64,000 nt of DNA from Helianthus annuus (GCF_002127325.2 NC_035433.2:127581518-127645517); one strand, 5' to 3'. Counted from the stretch's first letter, positions 35,507-46,517 are shown. The notes: generated from the letters alone by a model not told the origin. Translations and numbers: made by a program.

Positions 35507-36984
35507 CTATGCATCCAAATCCGAATCTGAATCCTGATGCTGCTGCTGCGGCTGGTGCTGCTGCTGCGGCTGGTGCTGCTGCTGCGGCTGGTGCTGCTGA
35601 TGTGGAGCTCGAACCGGTGGAAGCGGTATCGGGGGTAATCCCTCTCTCTCTCGTCTATCCTGCTCCGCCCGTACCAGCCAACCTACCAAATCGTCGAGCC
35701 TGTCAAGCCTGGCTCGTACATCCGGATGTAGCACAGCTCCTGGGGCACCACCTCGAATAACGTGACGTGGAAACTGAGGTGCCCCGGCAGGTGGCGGTGG
35801 CTGTGGCCCCGCTGCACCGTCTAGATCCTCCGGAGGGTCCTCCACGGGCACTACATCAGCAGGATCTGCAGGAGGATGAACGGGCTCGAAATGCTCTGGT
35901 AGGGCCTCCTCTCTCCATACGCCCCCGTCGCGGTTTTTAAACCGCGGGCCAACGGGGAACCTCCTGATAACCCTCATCCCCCATAGCGACTGCATACCCA
36001 TCCGCGTCGGCATGATGGCCGGCGTCCGTAGATGTGGGTCCTGCTGTGGTACGAGGCCCAATGAACGGGCAATGACGGTCACGTATGCCCCGCCATACAA
36101 AAATCCGCGCTCCTGCCGGTGATGGCCGGAGGCGAAGTACTGGGCTAGACCGTGTGCTAGCGCGCACGGCCTCCTATACAACAAACAATATAGGAAAAAA
36201 AGATCTGTGGTCGTACACCACTCACGGCTGTAGCCGCGCGCTGATATAGAAGTGGCGAGCAAATGGTGCAGATACCTGCAGATAGTGTTAGCGAAATACA
36301 AAAACAGAGATTAATAAACAGTGCATATAATCACAATAATTGCAATAATAAACGTACATACCTGTATAGTGGGTCACTAACAAACGACACCCTCCCCTTC
36401 GACTTATCATGCTCCCAATGATCCGCCCCCGCAATCACCTGCCAAAACCCTACAAGAGTGGGTTTTTCAACCACCACTAGCCCCGCTGTGTAAATCTCAG
36501 TCTCGATCTCCTCCTGCATGTATAAACCACAACGCACCGCAAACTCTGCTAGCGTCATCGAACGCATAACGCCAGCAAGCCTGAAAGAAATCTCAGGCGG
36601 ATGGGGAGCACCTGGGTACGGAAGCTGCACTGGCTCCCCAGGAGGGTGAAATGTGAATGACGAAAGGAACTCGACCAGCAGCTCCCTGTAGGTCGGCGTG
36701 TGCGCCAAGTCAAAAAGACGATGCCACGGCGAATCGATAGGTATAAACCGACGCACTCTCGGCGTCTCAGCAATCTCCTCCATCGCATCCCAATCGATCG
36801 ATGCATGCGATCCAACGTGCATCCTCCTAAGCTTCTGGCAATGACGGGCGGCGTCAGTGCCGTCGGGAAACTCTAGATACGGATGCCCCTGCCGCGTATC
36901 CACAGGCGGCCGCTGTCTACGTCGTGGACCCTGCTGAACCGGCTCTATCTGAATGTCACCGCCCGGCATCAGATCGTCCTCCAT
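35507..36984 (-). CDS. Two-exon gene in the Mutator-like element, Athila ORF1-like/plant mobile-domain-like (463 aa)
   Basis: Exons 36984-36362 and 36275-35507 join across an 87-bp GT...AG intron into 1,392 bp with no stop. Codon completion at the junction gives '...SDPLYRYLHHLLATS'. Residues ~60-300 contain 'WHRLFDLAHTPTYRELLVEFLSSFTF', 'ISFRLAGVMRSMTLAEFAVRCGLY' and 'GLAQYFASGHHRQERGFLYGGAYVTVIARSLGL'. This layout is like that of the plant retrotransposon ORF1 (Athila gag-like, PF03078) family, a moderate-confidence assignment. The C-terminus is proline-rich, then (HQPQQQ)n, then DSDSDLDA. Function unknown. The ATG at 37008 would add eight residues in the same frame. Intactness inside a broken transposon is notable. 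Confidence 0.65.
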
Positions 36985-37023
36985 AATAAATACTGTATAC
37001 GTATACAAACAATAATAAATAAA

Positions 37024-37040
37024 ACAATAATAAATAAATA

Positions 37041-37078
<38 letters not shown>

Positions 37079-37110
37079 TAATAATAATATAATAATAATT
37101 AATAATAATA

Positions 37111-37157
<47 letters not shown>

Positions 37158-37290
37158 TAATAATAATAATAATAATAATAATATAATAATAATAATAATA
37201 ATAATATAATAATAATTAATAATAATATAATAATAATAATAATAATAATATAATAATAATAATAATAATATAATAATAATAATAATAATC
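37024..37290. repeat. (ATT/AAT)n microsatellite, copy 1
   Basis: About 265 bp of imperfect AAT repeats, exactly where the transposase reading frame ends. Confidence 0.97.
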
Positions 37291-37698
37291 CTTATCGTTT
37301 GAAATATTTTGCGCGGCTCCATGTTTTGAGCTGTCAGCTGCTCGATCAGTTTCATTTCGCTTGGAGTAAACCTTCGCACAAACGCGTGGGCCGACAGGTC
37401 CTCACAAAGTTCGTGGTTATGTTCAATTGTTCCGTCTTTTATCTCCCAGGTTTCATACGGGTGGTTTCGGACAGCCATCAGGTAAAACGGGCAACCGGTT
37501 TTTTTGCTTCCAGCTTTTCTAAGTGTTGCTGTACTCTGGTGCTCACCACCACGATCACATTCAAGCCATACCCTCCCGGTTCTTCCCCCGATTTTCTTTG
37601 ATCGACGGGTGACAATAACGAAACCATCCGCATTTGCTATTTCTTGTATCCGTTTCTTTAGTTCATCTAAGGAGTTGAAAACCTGTAACATCGACAAT

Positions 37699-37699
<1 letters not shown>

Positions 37700-37780
<81 letters not shown>

Positions 37781-37815
37781 TAATAATAATAATAATATAA
37801 TAATAATAATAATAA
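37700..37815. repeat. (AAT)n microsatellite, copy 2
   Basis: About 115 bp of AAT repeats within the intron between exons 2 and 3 of the transposase piece. Confidence 0.97.
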
Positions 37816-37979
37816 AATATTAATAATAAAATAGTAATTTATACCGTCTTTTTTAAGTACAGACTGTCCAGAATGGGAGGTGCTTCACCACCATATCTAC
37901 CATATCCACCATAACCACCATATCCTCCAACGTCCGAATTGTTTTGATGAACATAAGGAGTGCCCGGGGAAATGAATTG

Positions 37980-38300
37980 CTGATGATCACCGTCTCCTCC
38001 GTATCCACCGTATCCCCCGTATCCACCGTATCCACCATATCCACCGTCTCCTCCGTATCCACCGTCTCCTCCGTATCCACCGTCTCCTCCGTATCCACGG
38101 TCTCCTCCGTATCCACCGTCTCCTCCGTATCCACGGTCTCCTCCGTATCCACGGTCTCCTCCGTATCCACCGTCTCCTCCGTATCCACCGTCTCCTCCGT
38201 ATCCACCGTCTCCTCCGTATCCACCGTGTCCTCCGTATCCACCGTCTCCTCCGTATCCACCGTCTCCTCCGTATCCACCGTCTCCTCCGTATCCACTAGC
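37980..38300 (-). repeat. 18-bp minisatellite coding GYGGDG
   Basis: The plus strand shows 'tccgtatccaccgtctcc' about 15 times with single-base variants (cgg for ccg), plus shorter 9-bp units. On the minus strand it codes Gly-Tyr-Gly-Gly-Asp-Gly. Other-frame ORFs across it (VDTEET, SVSTVS) are by-products. Confidence 0.95.
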
Positions 38301-38806
38301 ATGGTATGAGTCATCTACACGAGCTGTTTCATCAACAGGAGGTTGCTTGTTCAAATCTAGAAACGGGCTGTTTTGTTTTCCTTGTATACTAGACACAACC
38401 TCCTCTTGCTCATTAGAATCGGGAACGCCAGACTCCTCCAAAATAGACAACCGTATCATCATTAGTAAATAATAAACGAAAACAACAAGTAATTAAAACA
38501 TTTACGCTAATAACTGTTACCGGAACGCTTTCGTGCCCCCAATTTTCGCTAGAATATTGCCCGAATATATAGTTGCCGTTCCAATATGATGACATTTCAA
38601 CACTCCGGGATGATAATAACGCAAACACAAATAAAAGAACAAACAGAATGTGAGTGTTTTTTTGTTGAAACCTCGGATGTGGACCAAGAACGCACTGTAG
38701 GTTGCATTTTATGGGAGCTAAAGACGCCTCGTATAGGTCTTTACTCCCCGTATGCCTTTAAGTCATGTCAGACATAGTCTCTTCATAGTCAAATCGGTCA
38801 GTCCAA

Positions 38807-38836
38807 GACGCCTCGTATAGGTCTATACGAGGCGTC
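38807..38836. repeat. Right subterminal palindrome of the Mutator-like element
   Basis: Same 30-bp hairpin as at 34870. Further 'tatacgcttcgtatag/ctatacgaagcgtatag' arms lie at about 38938-38971 and single half-sites at 38725 and 38851. Confidence 0.95.
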
Positions 38837-39026
38837 TAAGGGCCTTCGGATTGGCCCCTCGTACAGGCCTAGACTCCCCGTATAAGTTGACTGATGTGAC
38901 GTTGTACGAGGTGCAGAAGTTGGTCGGGAAAAGCAACCCTATACGCTTCGTATAGCCCTATACGAAGCGTATAGGAGGGTGTGGATTTAGGGAATAAGGT
39001 GTCTGAATATGTACACCCATAATATA

Positions 39027-39545
39027 AGGGGACTAGGGGTGGTTCACTAGTGATAGAATTTATCACTCATAAGCACCAATCAAGTTTCGCCATGTCATTG
39101 ACCATTTTTCCATCACTCACAACCATTTTTAGTGGGGGTGGTCATCACTCACCACCACACCCAACAATTTCCCCTCAACGAACAAATACCCTCACAAAAA
39201 TAAACCATAACGCGTTGTCACCATCACGAAAATGATTAACGCGTGGAAGATTAACGCGTTGTAGTTGTAGTGGCGGCGGCCCATCACGCGTGGAAGATTG
39301 TTTCCGTTATAGTATAACGGAGTGCCCCGGCACCCCTAAGGTTACCAGTGTTGAAAGTGAAGTGTACGCTATTACCGAAGCAATATATTTATCATTTAAT
39401 TATTAGTCCTTAGTCCTTAATTACAACACTGTTATAGAACTATAGAGGAACACCATTACATTTGTTTATTAATTATTACACATGATTTTATTACACATGA
39501 TTTTATAACAACATATGATATACGCAGAAGTATAACATGTTATGT
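39027..39545. other. Intergenic stretch downstream of the P450, possible small MITE
   Basis: 39035-39344 begins TAGGGGTG and ends CACCCCTA, a short inverted pair around a sequence with 'aacgcgt' words. No target duplication was confirmed, so this is only a candidate. The remainder is AT-rich 3' flank. Confidence 0.3.
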
Positions 39546-42500
39546 TCAAGGATCGTGTAATCCGGACCTTAGAGAAACATAAATGTTCAATGGACCATCG
39601 AGTTGAATATTAATTGTGGTTCTATATTTTGGGTCTTCGTTTGCGTTACTCAACTTAAACGCAAAACAACCTAACAAGATAGAAGAAAATATCTTCATTT
39701 GCCTGTATGCAAATTCTCGACCCAAACAAGTCCGTGGTCCAGCCTGTGTAAACAAGAAAAAAAGAAGGATAAGAGCTAGTACCCAAGTGTAAGTATAGGA
39801 ATTAGGAATATATAATATAATTTTAAAATGTCACATACTTCATCTTTTGGTCACTATTTCTTTTCTTTGTATGCAGTATAGTGACATTTTAACACAATTA
39901 TGGCAATATACTATTCTTCCACACCGTGTAAACTTAAAACTTGTCAAATGTCTAAGCATATGAAACAAGCACTTGGTCTTAATTGTTACATTGTATATGT
40001 ACCCTAAAAAACTTACAACATACCCCCCTCAGCTTTAACTAAACTAAACCCTACTTTTCCAAATATTTTTTCTATTTTATTTAGTCAATCACACGTTGAC
40101 ACATGTCCTACTCAAACGCTTTTTTTTTTTTTTTTTTTTTTGTTTATAACTTTTAAAATATGATATTTTATATATTTTTGTATAAATCCTTATGACATGC
40201 TTACTTTTATCTATGTTTTTTAAACTTGATAAAAATGTATTTAATGAAACACTCACATTCTTAATAGAATCTGTTCATTAGGTTTAAAAGAATAAAAATA
40301 GAATTCTTTTTAGTCTATGGCATGATATCCAATTACTTATATCAATCAATATCGTTCGTTTTACAAAGAGGTGTTCATGGCTTTGTTTTTTATGCCTCGA
40401 GTTAGAGACTTCTCATGAGGTCACCTACCTTAAAATTCCTATCACACAAACATGGTTGGCTATATAGAGTTCAACTCATCAACAATCAATAGTCCAAATA
40501 CGTTAAGATTAGTCATTCATTATGACATGTACCACTTCTTTCGGTGGGATGGTGTGTGATCAATTCCTAAGGTAGAACTGCTACAATGACTTAGCATCAT
40601 GAAATAAGAGTGTTATATTTAGAAGAACGTCTAGCTATACAGAAGTAGTTATATCTTTATGAATGTCAAATGCTAGCTAACTAACCTGAAAAGCTGTAAA
40701 TTTAAAAGGGCTCTTTGAATGGAAGCAACCATTAGCATCGAGCCATCGTTCTGGTTTGAATTCATGTGCGTCATCACCCCATATGAACTTCATCCTCCCC
40801 ATTGCATATGGCATGTAAGCGACCACATCTCCCTTCTTCACAATACAACCATCTGGTAGAACGTCACTGGAAAAGCATATCTTTAAATCCTACATAATTC
40901 GTATTTATAAGTTAGTAAAATGTATACAAAACAAACTTAGATGTGGTTAGTTTTATAGCGAGATCAAATGCAAACACTTTTTTTTTCACACACATCAATG
41001 GTCGATTCTAGGATTCTTATTGTACCTTGTGAATATTTTGATGGTACAAACATGCAAAGATTATGATTGCCATCATTTGTTAAAAATAATTAAGACATAA
41101 CATGTATATGTCTATCTACTTGGGGCTCTAGGCACAAACCAGTGGTAACGCAGGATATAGTCTTATTGTTTCTGCCAAAGTTGCTTGAAGATATTGCATC
41201 TTCTCAAGTGCATCCTCACTCAAACGGGCCTCAAAATTCGCAACGTTTGTGACCTCTTCTTTTATGTACATTGCTTCTTTAATGTCGTTCGCAACCTTAT
41301 CTTGAACTTGAGGATATTTGCAAAGCATGTAAATTAACCAAGTCATAGTAGCCGCTATAGGATCTTTACCAGCAAGTACATAGTTCATTATTATATCTCG
41401 AAAGTACTTTGGATCTCTATTTTCCATCTGCATAAACCTTGATAAAATATCTTCTTTCGTGAGCTGCAATGTCCGTAAATCAAAGGTCAAATTAAATGGT
41501 GTAAACAGGCTAGAGCATGTGAAACTATATACTTCTATTATTGTTTGAGAAACAGAATATACGTAGCTTACTAAATAATTATCCTTTGGCTTGCTCATTT
41601 GTTCACTCTTGGTCCGGATCACCTTATAAACAAACTCATCAACCACTTTGAGATTTTTCTTCAGTTCTGCTTCCGATCCAATATTAAAATACTTTTTGAT
41701 CTTCCATGTTATGTCAACTAGTCTATTATAAGTCAACTCATTTGCATCGTCGAATGCACGGCTGAATCTAACACCTTCTTCATTTGATCCACTCAAGTTG
41801 TCAAGATCAACTCCAAAAGCAACTTTAAATATTGAATCCGCTGTTGCTTTCATGAACAAGTCCTGTATGTGCACATATCATGAATGTGATTTAGCTAGCA
41901 ATAATGCCAATAAAAGGGGTAATACATCAGATGTTAGCTAGTGATAAAGAACGAAAACTTTACGTTTATATCAACGACTTGATTGCTCTTTGCTGCTTCT
42001 AAAAATATGTTGCCGAGTTTTACTGCATTTTTTCTGAAGGTTACACAACTAAAGTCTCTCAAAACTTTCGTAGAGAACTCATGGCTCGATAACTTCCGCT
42101 GTTCTTGCCATTCGTCCCCATCAACTGTGAATATACCGTCACCTAGAAAATCTTCTAGCAAGTTGTGGACATGCGTTCCCTACATTAATCATTTACACAA
42201 GTGTAATGTCTAGTGTGTGCATGCACATCACAAAAATTTGAAACCCTTTATGTAAATTAAGAGAAAATGCCAAATACTAGTTTTGAAACAATGAAATCCA
42301 TATATATAGGGTACATACCTTGCCATAATTTTGGAAATTGGTCTTGAGGATATACTCCACAAGCACAGGATCAGTTGTATATATCTCGCCACGAAAAGGG
42401 CTAATCATTCTGAAAGTTTTGTACTTTGCCGCGAGATCAGCCATGTAATGGTGTAATCTCTTGAAATTGATAAGCATATTAAAAACTGTCCCGCCAATTG

Positions 42501-42615
42501 GATGGTACTTCTTCGTTTGTTGATTGTAGATGTAGAGGAAAATAAGAAGAAGAAATAGAGGTATGATAACCGTTATGAAGATTAAATTTAAGAGAAAGTT
42601 CATGGAAAATCCCAT
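39546..42615 (-). CDS. Cytochrome P450, CYP704 family-like (6 exons, 509 aa)
   Basis: Exons 42615-42319, 42179-41964, 41862-41572, 41463-41140, 40889-40686 and 39743-39546. All introns have GT...AG ends and every junction is phase 0, giving 99+72+97+108+68+65 residues. A hydrophobic N-terminal anchor (~residues 5-28) places it in the ER membrane. 'LLEDFLGDGIFTVDGDEWQEQRK', 'DLFMKATADSIFKVAFGVDLDNL' and 'DILSRFM' are CYP704-style (CYP86 clan, fatty-acid hydroxylase relatives). ExxR is ETIR and the heme loop is FQAGPRTCLG with the ligand Cys. The I-helix reads AGKDPIAAT: the usual Thr pair after Asp is Pro-Ile. Probable activity is omega- or in-chain hydroxylation of fatty acids, by family knowledge. 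Exact subfamily not assigned. Confidence 0.9.
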
Positions 42616-42996
42616 TTTGGAAATGCGATTTGATTTAGTTTGATGAATAACATGATCCTTGCGTCTTTCAATTTAATAGTGATTATTATGGCGGTTGAGT
42701 AGTCGACTTTGGCCACAACGCCCGGTGTCACGGTGATTGACACATAGTTACTTTTCATTCAAAAACAAAAAAAAAAAAAAAAAAAAAAAATTAAGGCTAA
42801 TATTGGCCAAGTGATTCGAGGTATGGTCAATTAGAGCCAATGATTGCCAATTATAGCTAATTATGGTCAATTAAGACCGTTTATGATAAATTTGTTCAAG
42901 ACCGTTTATGATAAATTAGTTCTTATATATCAATAGGATAAATATTGGTCAAATACATGTAGTTAGGGCGATTATTGGTCAATTACGGTAGTTAGG
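42616..42996. promoter_or_regulatory. Upstream region of the P450 gene
   Basis: No ORF. An A run (42767-42790) and loose repeats of 'tggtcaattaggg'/'aattatggtcaatta' occupy it. No convincing core promoter element is recognisable. Confidence 0.3.
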
Positions 42997-43004
42997 GTTA
43001 TTAT

Positions 43005-43589
43005 CAGACCATATGTAATGGGGCTTTATAAGGGCATGAAAGATTTTGATAATGCCTTACACCATTACTCATGGGCATTATAGGGGTATGAAGAGTGAGT
43101 GACATTTCTATAATAATGCCCAAAGAGAAGAAAAATAATGGAAAGTAATAAATGAAATGGGCATTAACCATTACACCTTTTTAAAAGGGTATTATGATGA
43201 TGATGTGGTGAAAAATGCCCCTTAGTGGGCATTAACCATTACCTATGGTCTCAGTGGCGGACTCACATAGAGCGGGTCGGAGTCCCCGGACCCTAATATT
43301 TTTTAAAAATTAGTAGATTCGGTATGTTAAATTTTATAAGGACCACATAAATAAAATTAGGTGGACACGAAAAAAAGAAAAGGAAAGCCGGTATAGTGTT
43401 AAAGCCCCATCTTTACTAACAAGATGTCATGAGTTTAATCCTTGTATAGACCATTTATTTTTTATTTTTTATTTTTATAAATCTAATTCAAATCTCGCTC
43501 TGACCCGCCCCGAACGAGTACCGACCCGAAAAAGTTTGAACACTGAAAAAATGGACCCCATTGGAAAAAAAATTATCGATCCGTCACTG
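43005..43589. mobile_element. hAT-type MITE split by a Harbinger-type MITE
   Basis: The hAT part has termini CAGTGGCGGACTCA and, reversed, CAGTGACGGATCGAT, with GTTATTAT at 42997-43004 and 43590-43597. Its left end is separated from its body because a second MITE (43007-43250) sits three bases in. It shares the terminal motif and 'gacccg' words with the MITE at 33693-34066. Confidence 0.85.
43007..43250. mobile_element. Tourist/Harbinger-type MITE (244 bp), TCA target duplication
   Basis: Termini GACCATATGTAATGG and, reversed, GACCATAGGTAATGG, flanked by TCA (43004-43006 and 43251-43253). TNA duplications are typical of PIF/Harbinger. The target TCA is formed by the last base of the hAT target duplication plus the first two bases of the hAT MITE, so the order of events is clear. 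Confidence 0.85.
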
Positions 43590-43853
43590 GTTATTATCTG
43601 TTAATTAGGATTGTTTATGATAAACTAATTAATTTTATATCAAATAGGTTTATTAGGCTAAAGGGTGTGAGTGTCATGGTTGGGACATAATTCACCACCT
43701 AGGAACATGAATGGAATGGTACACCACTCCCTTGCTTGATCCACCATGGTTTGCATGGATTAAACTATGGTACCATGGTCCTTTCCATTTTTTTAAAAAT
43801 CATTTTCTTTTTCTTTAGAAAAAGATAAATTAAAATAAATAAGGGACTAGTGG

Positions 43854-45025
43854 TTTGGGTCATGACAACATCCTTAGGGTAGTGGTTTTGGATGGTGGAT
43901 TAGAGCTGGGTGACATGACACTGACATGAAAAGTCATGGTGGTCATGAGTGTGATGACCACATCCTATAGTCTTGTTGATCAAATACGGTTAGTTTTGAT
44001 CATTATTGATTAATGACAGTTAATTAAGGTTATTAATGGTTAGTTATGATAAATGGTGGCCAGTTGGGTTATTAATCGTCATGTGGTTTGAGTTATGGTC
44101 AATTTTGGCAAGAATATTGGTCAATCATAGCTAATAATTGTCAATCAAGATCATTTAACTATTTATGGTAAAGTAGTTAATTCTTGATCAAACAGGTTTA
44201 CCTGATTGGCTATTGTGTAGGAACTATGTTCACTTTTTTATTAAAAATATTAATAAATTAAATAATAACGAGCCTCTCGTTATTTGTGGGAAATTCTTCT
44301 AGTACAATACCGGTTACAAAAATAAATAAATCAATATAAAATACAATTTAATTGTACCAATCTTGATTCAAGCCAATGTCTTTGGAAGAACTTCAACTGC
44401 ACCTTCTTGTGCAATCCTTCTTGGCTGACAACATCCTTAGGGTATTGGTTTTGGGTCATGACAACATCCTTAGGATAGTGGTTTTGGATGGTGGATTAGA
44501 GCTGGGTGACATGACACTGACATGAAGAGTCATGGTGGTCATAAGTATCATGACCACATCCTATAGTCTTGTTGGTCAAATACGGTTAGTTTTGATCATT
44601 ATTGATTAATGACAGTTAATTAAGGTTATTAATGGTTAGTTATGATAAATGGTGGCCAGTTGAGTTATTAATCATCATGTGGTTTGAGTTATGGTCAATT
44701 TTGGCAAGTTAGAGCCAATATTGGTCAATCATAGCTAATAATTGTCAATCAAGATCGTTTAACTATTTATGGTAAAGTAGTTAATTCTTGATCAAACAGG
44801 TACCTGATTGGCTATTGTGTAGGAACTATATTCACTTTTTTATTAAAAATATTAATAAATTAAATAATAACGAGACTCTCGTTATTTGTGGGAAATTCTT
44901 CTAGTACAACACCGGTTACAAAAATAAATAAACCAATATAAAATACAATTAATTGTACCAATCTTGATTCAAGCCAATGTCTTTGGAAGAACTTCAACTG
45001 CACCTTCTTGTGCAATCCTTCTTGG
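43854..45025. repeat. 596-bp tandem duplication
   Basis: The unit starting 'tttgggtcatgacaacatcc' occurs at 43854 and again at 44450, and both run to '...tgtgcaatccttcttggctga'. Identity is high, with a few substitutions and small indels. A short third start ('acaacatccttagggtatt') lies at the junction. No ORF is contained. Confidence 0.9.
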
Positions 45026-45944
45026 CTGAGACTCCACTACAAGACAAGCAAAATATCGTTAACGGTTTTGGTTAAGGCACGTGTTCAACACGCTTCCCTT
45101 AAAACAGATTCCGCGCCTCCTCTCAGACGATTCTGTCTCCCAGGGTACAACAACCGAAGCAGTAGTTGTACTGCCGGAGATGACACTCGTGCCCGAGGTT
45201 ACACCGGGTAACAAGGTGTTCTTAACATAGAAAAATTAAGTTGTGTAAAAACAATTTAGAGAAAGCTATTCTCTAAATTTCCATGGAACAAAGATGAAGT
45301 TGAGAAATAATTTAGAGAATACTCTTCTCTAAATTTCTTTGGAACCGTAGGACTTCTATGTGTGTGTGGGATTTTTCTCTATATTCAAAATGAACTTCCA
45401 TGTTCATTTTATATCCACACAAAGAAGGCTTAGTCAACCCCATTAAACAAGATAATAAACCTTGTAATGAATAGGGTTTAATTTCTCATTAATCTTGTAC
45501 TAAACAAGATATTTAATATTGTAACAGACAATATTAAAGTTTAATCAAATGGATTAAAATGGTCAACTCGAAACGCTCATTTTCATTCATGACAGAATTA
45601 AATGAGTTGAGACCATTCACTCGTGGTTGACCAGTTTTTCCTGGTCACGCGTGCGCGTAGACTATACGCGCGCACCACACTAGAACCCGCGCGGACAGAT
45701 AGCCTTGCGCCATGCGGATGCCGCTACGCATACCAGGACGCCACCTGGTCATGCGCCATTCACACTCGCGCGCCCGTAAAAGCTCGCGCCGCATCGACAT
45801 GTGCCATGCCATAACATTCGCCTACGCGACCCAAAGGTGCGCCATAAGCGGACCCGCCATTATCTAACCACGCGCTCATGGGCAAAAATACAAAGGCGGT
45901 GTGTGAAGTTCAAAGTGCACCACATTGGGCTTATAACCCATGTC
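45026..45944. other. Non-coding stretch with a CpG-rich patch
   Basis: No supported gene. 45640-45850 is strongly CpG-rich with many CGCG, GTGCGCGTA and TACGCGCGCAC words, in contrast to the AT-rich surroundings. The short ORF at 45623-45814 inside it shows no family features. Confidence 0.5.
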
Positions 45945-45952
45945 ACGCGCGC

Positions 45953-46509
45953 TAGGGTTGTAAACGAGCCGAGTTGAGCCGAGCTAGACCTAGCTCGAGC
46001 TCGGCTCGAACTCGATTCGAGCTGGCTCGGCTCGAGCTCGAAATTCAAATCCAGCTGTGATTTGAGGCTCGAGCTCGACTCGATTAGAATTCGAGCTAGC
46101 TCGGCTCGGCTCGATCTAGCTCGAACTAACAAAAAACCGCAAAATTTACTACCTAAAAATGAATTTCTTTATAGACTAAGGGCCATAATTGCTATTTAAT
46201 TTAACGATATGGCTAAATATGCAAGTAAAAATAGTTTATTCACTTTGTAAATTGTCTTTACCTTCTTTTATAAGGAAAATAATCACTTAGTTTTTGTTTT
46301 CTAAGCGATGTGGGACAAAAAATGAAGGATGTAAACCTTATCGAGCCAGCTCACGAGCCGAGCCAGACCAAGCTCGAGCTCGGCTCGTTTACAAACCGAG
46401 CCGAGCTGGCTCGTTAACAACCGAGCCAATTTCGAGCCGAGCTTTCTTCGAGCTTTTTCCGAGCGAGTTTCGAGCGAGCTGCGAGCCACGAGTTTTTTGA
46501 ACACCCCTA
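45953..46509. mobile_element. hAT-type element rich in GAGCTCGGCTCG words (557 bp)
   Basis: Ends TAGGGTTGTAAACGAGCC and, reversed, TAGGGGTGTTCAAAAAAC. Flanked by the 8-bp duplication ACGCGCGC at 45945-45952 and 46510-46517. Both halves carry dense 'gagctcggctcg'/'cgagccgagc' words, so long subterminal regions can pair. The centre is AT-rich and non-coding. Confidence 0.88.
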
Positions 46510-46517
46510 ACGCGCGC

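Larger units (their letters stand above)
37291..38595 (-). pseudogene. N-terminal part of a MULE transposase with FAR1-type DNA-binding domain, truncated
   Basis: Exon 1 38595-38521 ('MSSYWNGNYIFGQYSSENWG...'), exon 2 38435-37845 and exon 3 from 37682 join in frame at GT...AG introns. Exon 2 begins '[12 protein letters not shown]', carries about 20 GYGGDG/GYG units and ends '...[12 protein letters not shown]'. Exon 3 has the FAR1/WRKY-GCM1-like zinc fold of Mutator transposases ('CDRGGEH...KTGCPFYLMAV...EIKDGTIEHNHEL'), then 'RRFTPSEMKLIEQLTAQNMEPRKIFQTIR', and runs into an AAT microsatellite. The catalytic DDE core is missing. Confidence 0.75.
34816..39018 (-). mobile_element. Mutator-like element (~4.2 kb) with chimeric content
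   Basis: Both ends converge on CGGACACC / CAGACACC and CCTAAATCCACAC when read inwards. ATAATATA lies outside both ends (34808-34815 and 39019-39026) with a mismatched ninth base, consistent with a 9-bp Mutator duplication. Subterminal hairpins of TATACGAGGCGTC words occur at both ends. Coding matter, all on the minus strand, is an N-terminal transposase part (38595-37291) and an intact unrelated gene (36984-35507). Confidence 0.7.

Noticed and set aside
37853..38314. VDTEET and SVSTVS repeat ORFs
   Set aside because: Alternative frames of the minisatellite that codes GYGGDG in the frame continuous with the transposase exons.
43657..43971. Another MITE with CTAAAGGGTGTG / CTATAGGATGTG ends
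   Set aside because: Terminal match is short and no target duplication was found. It may be real but is not supported enough.
45623..45814. Short ORF in the CpG-rich patch as a gene
   Set aside because: No domain, no splice or promoter support, and composition alone explains the lack of stops.
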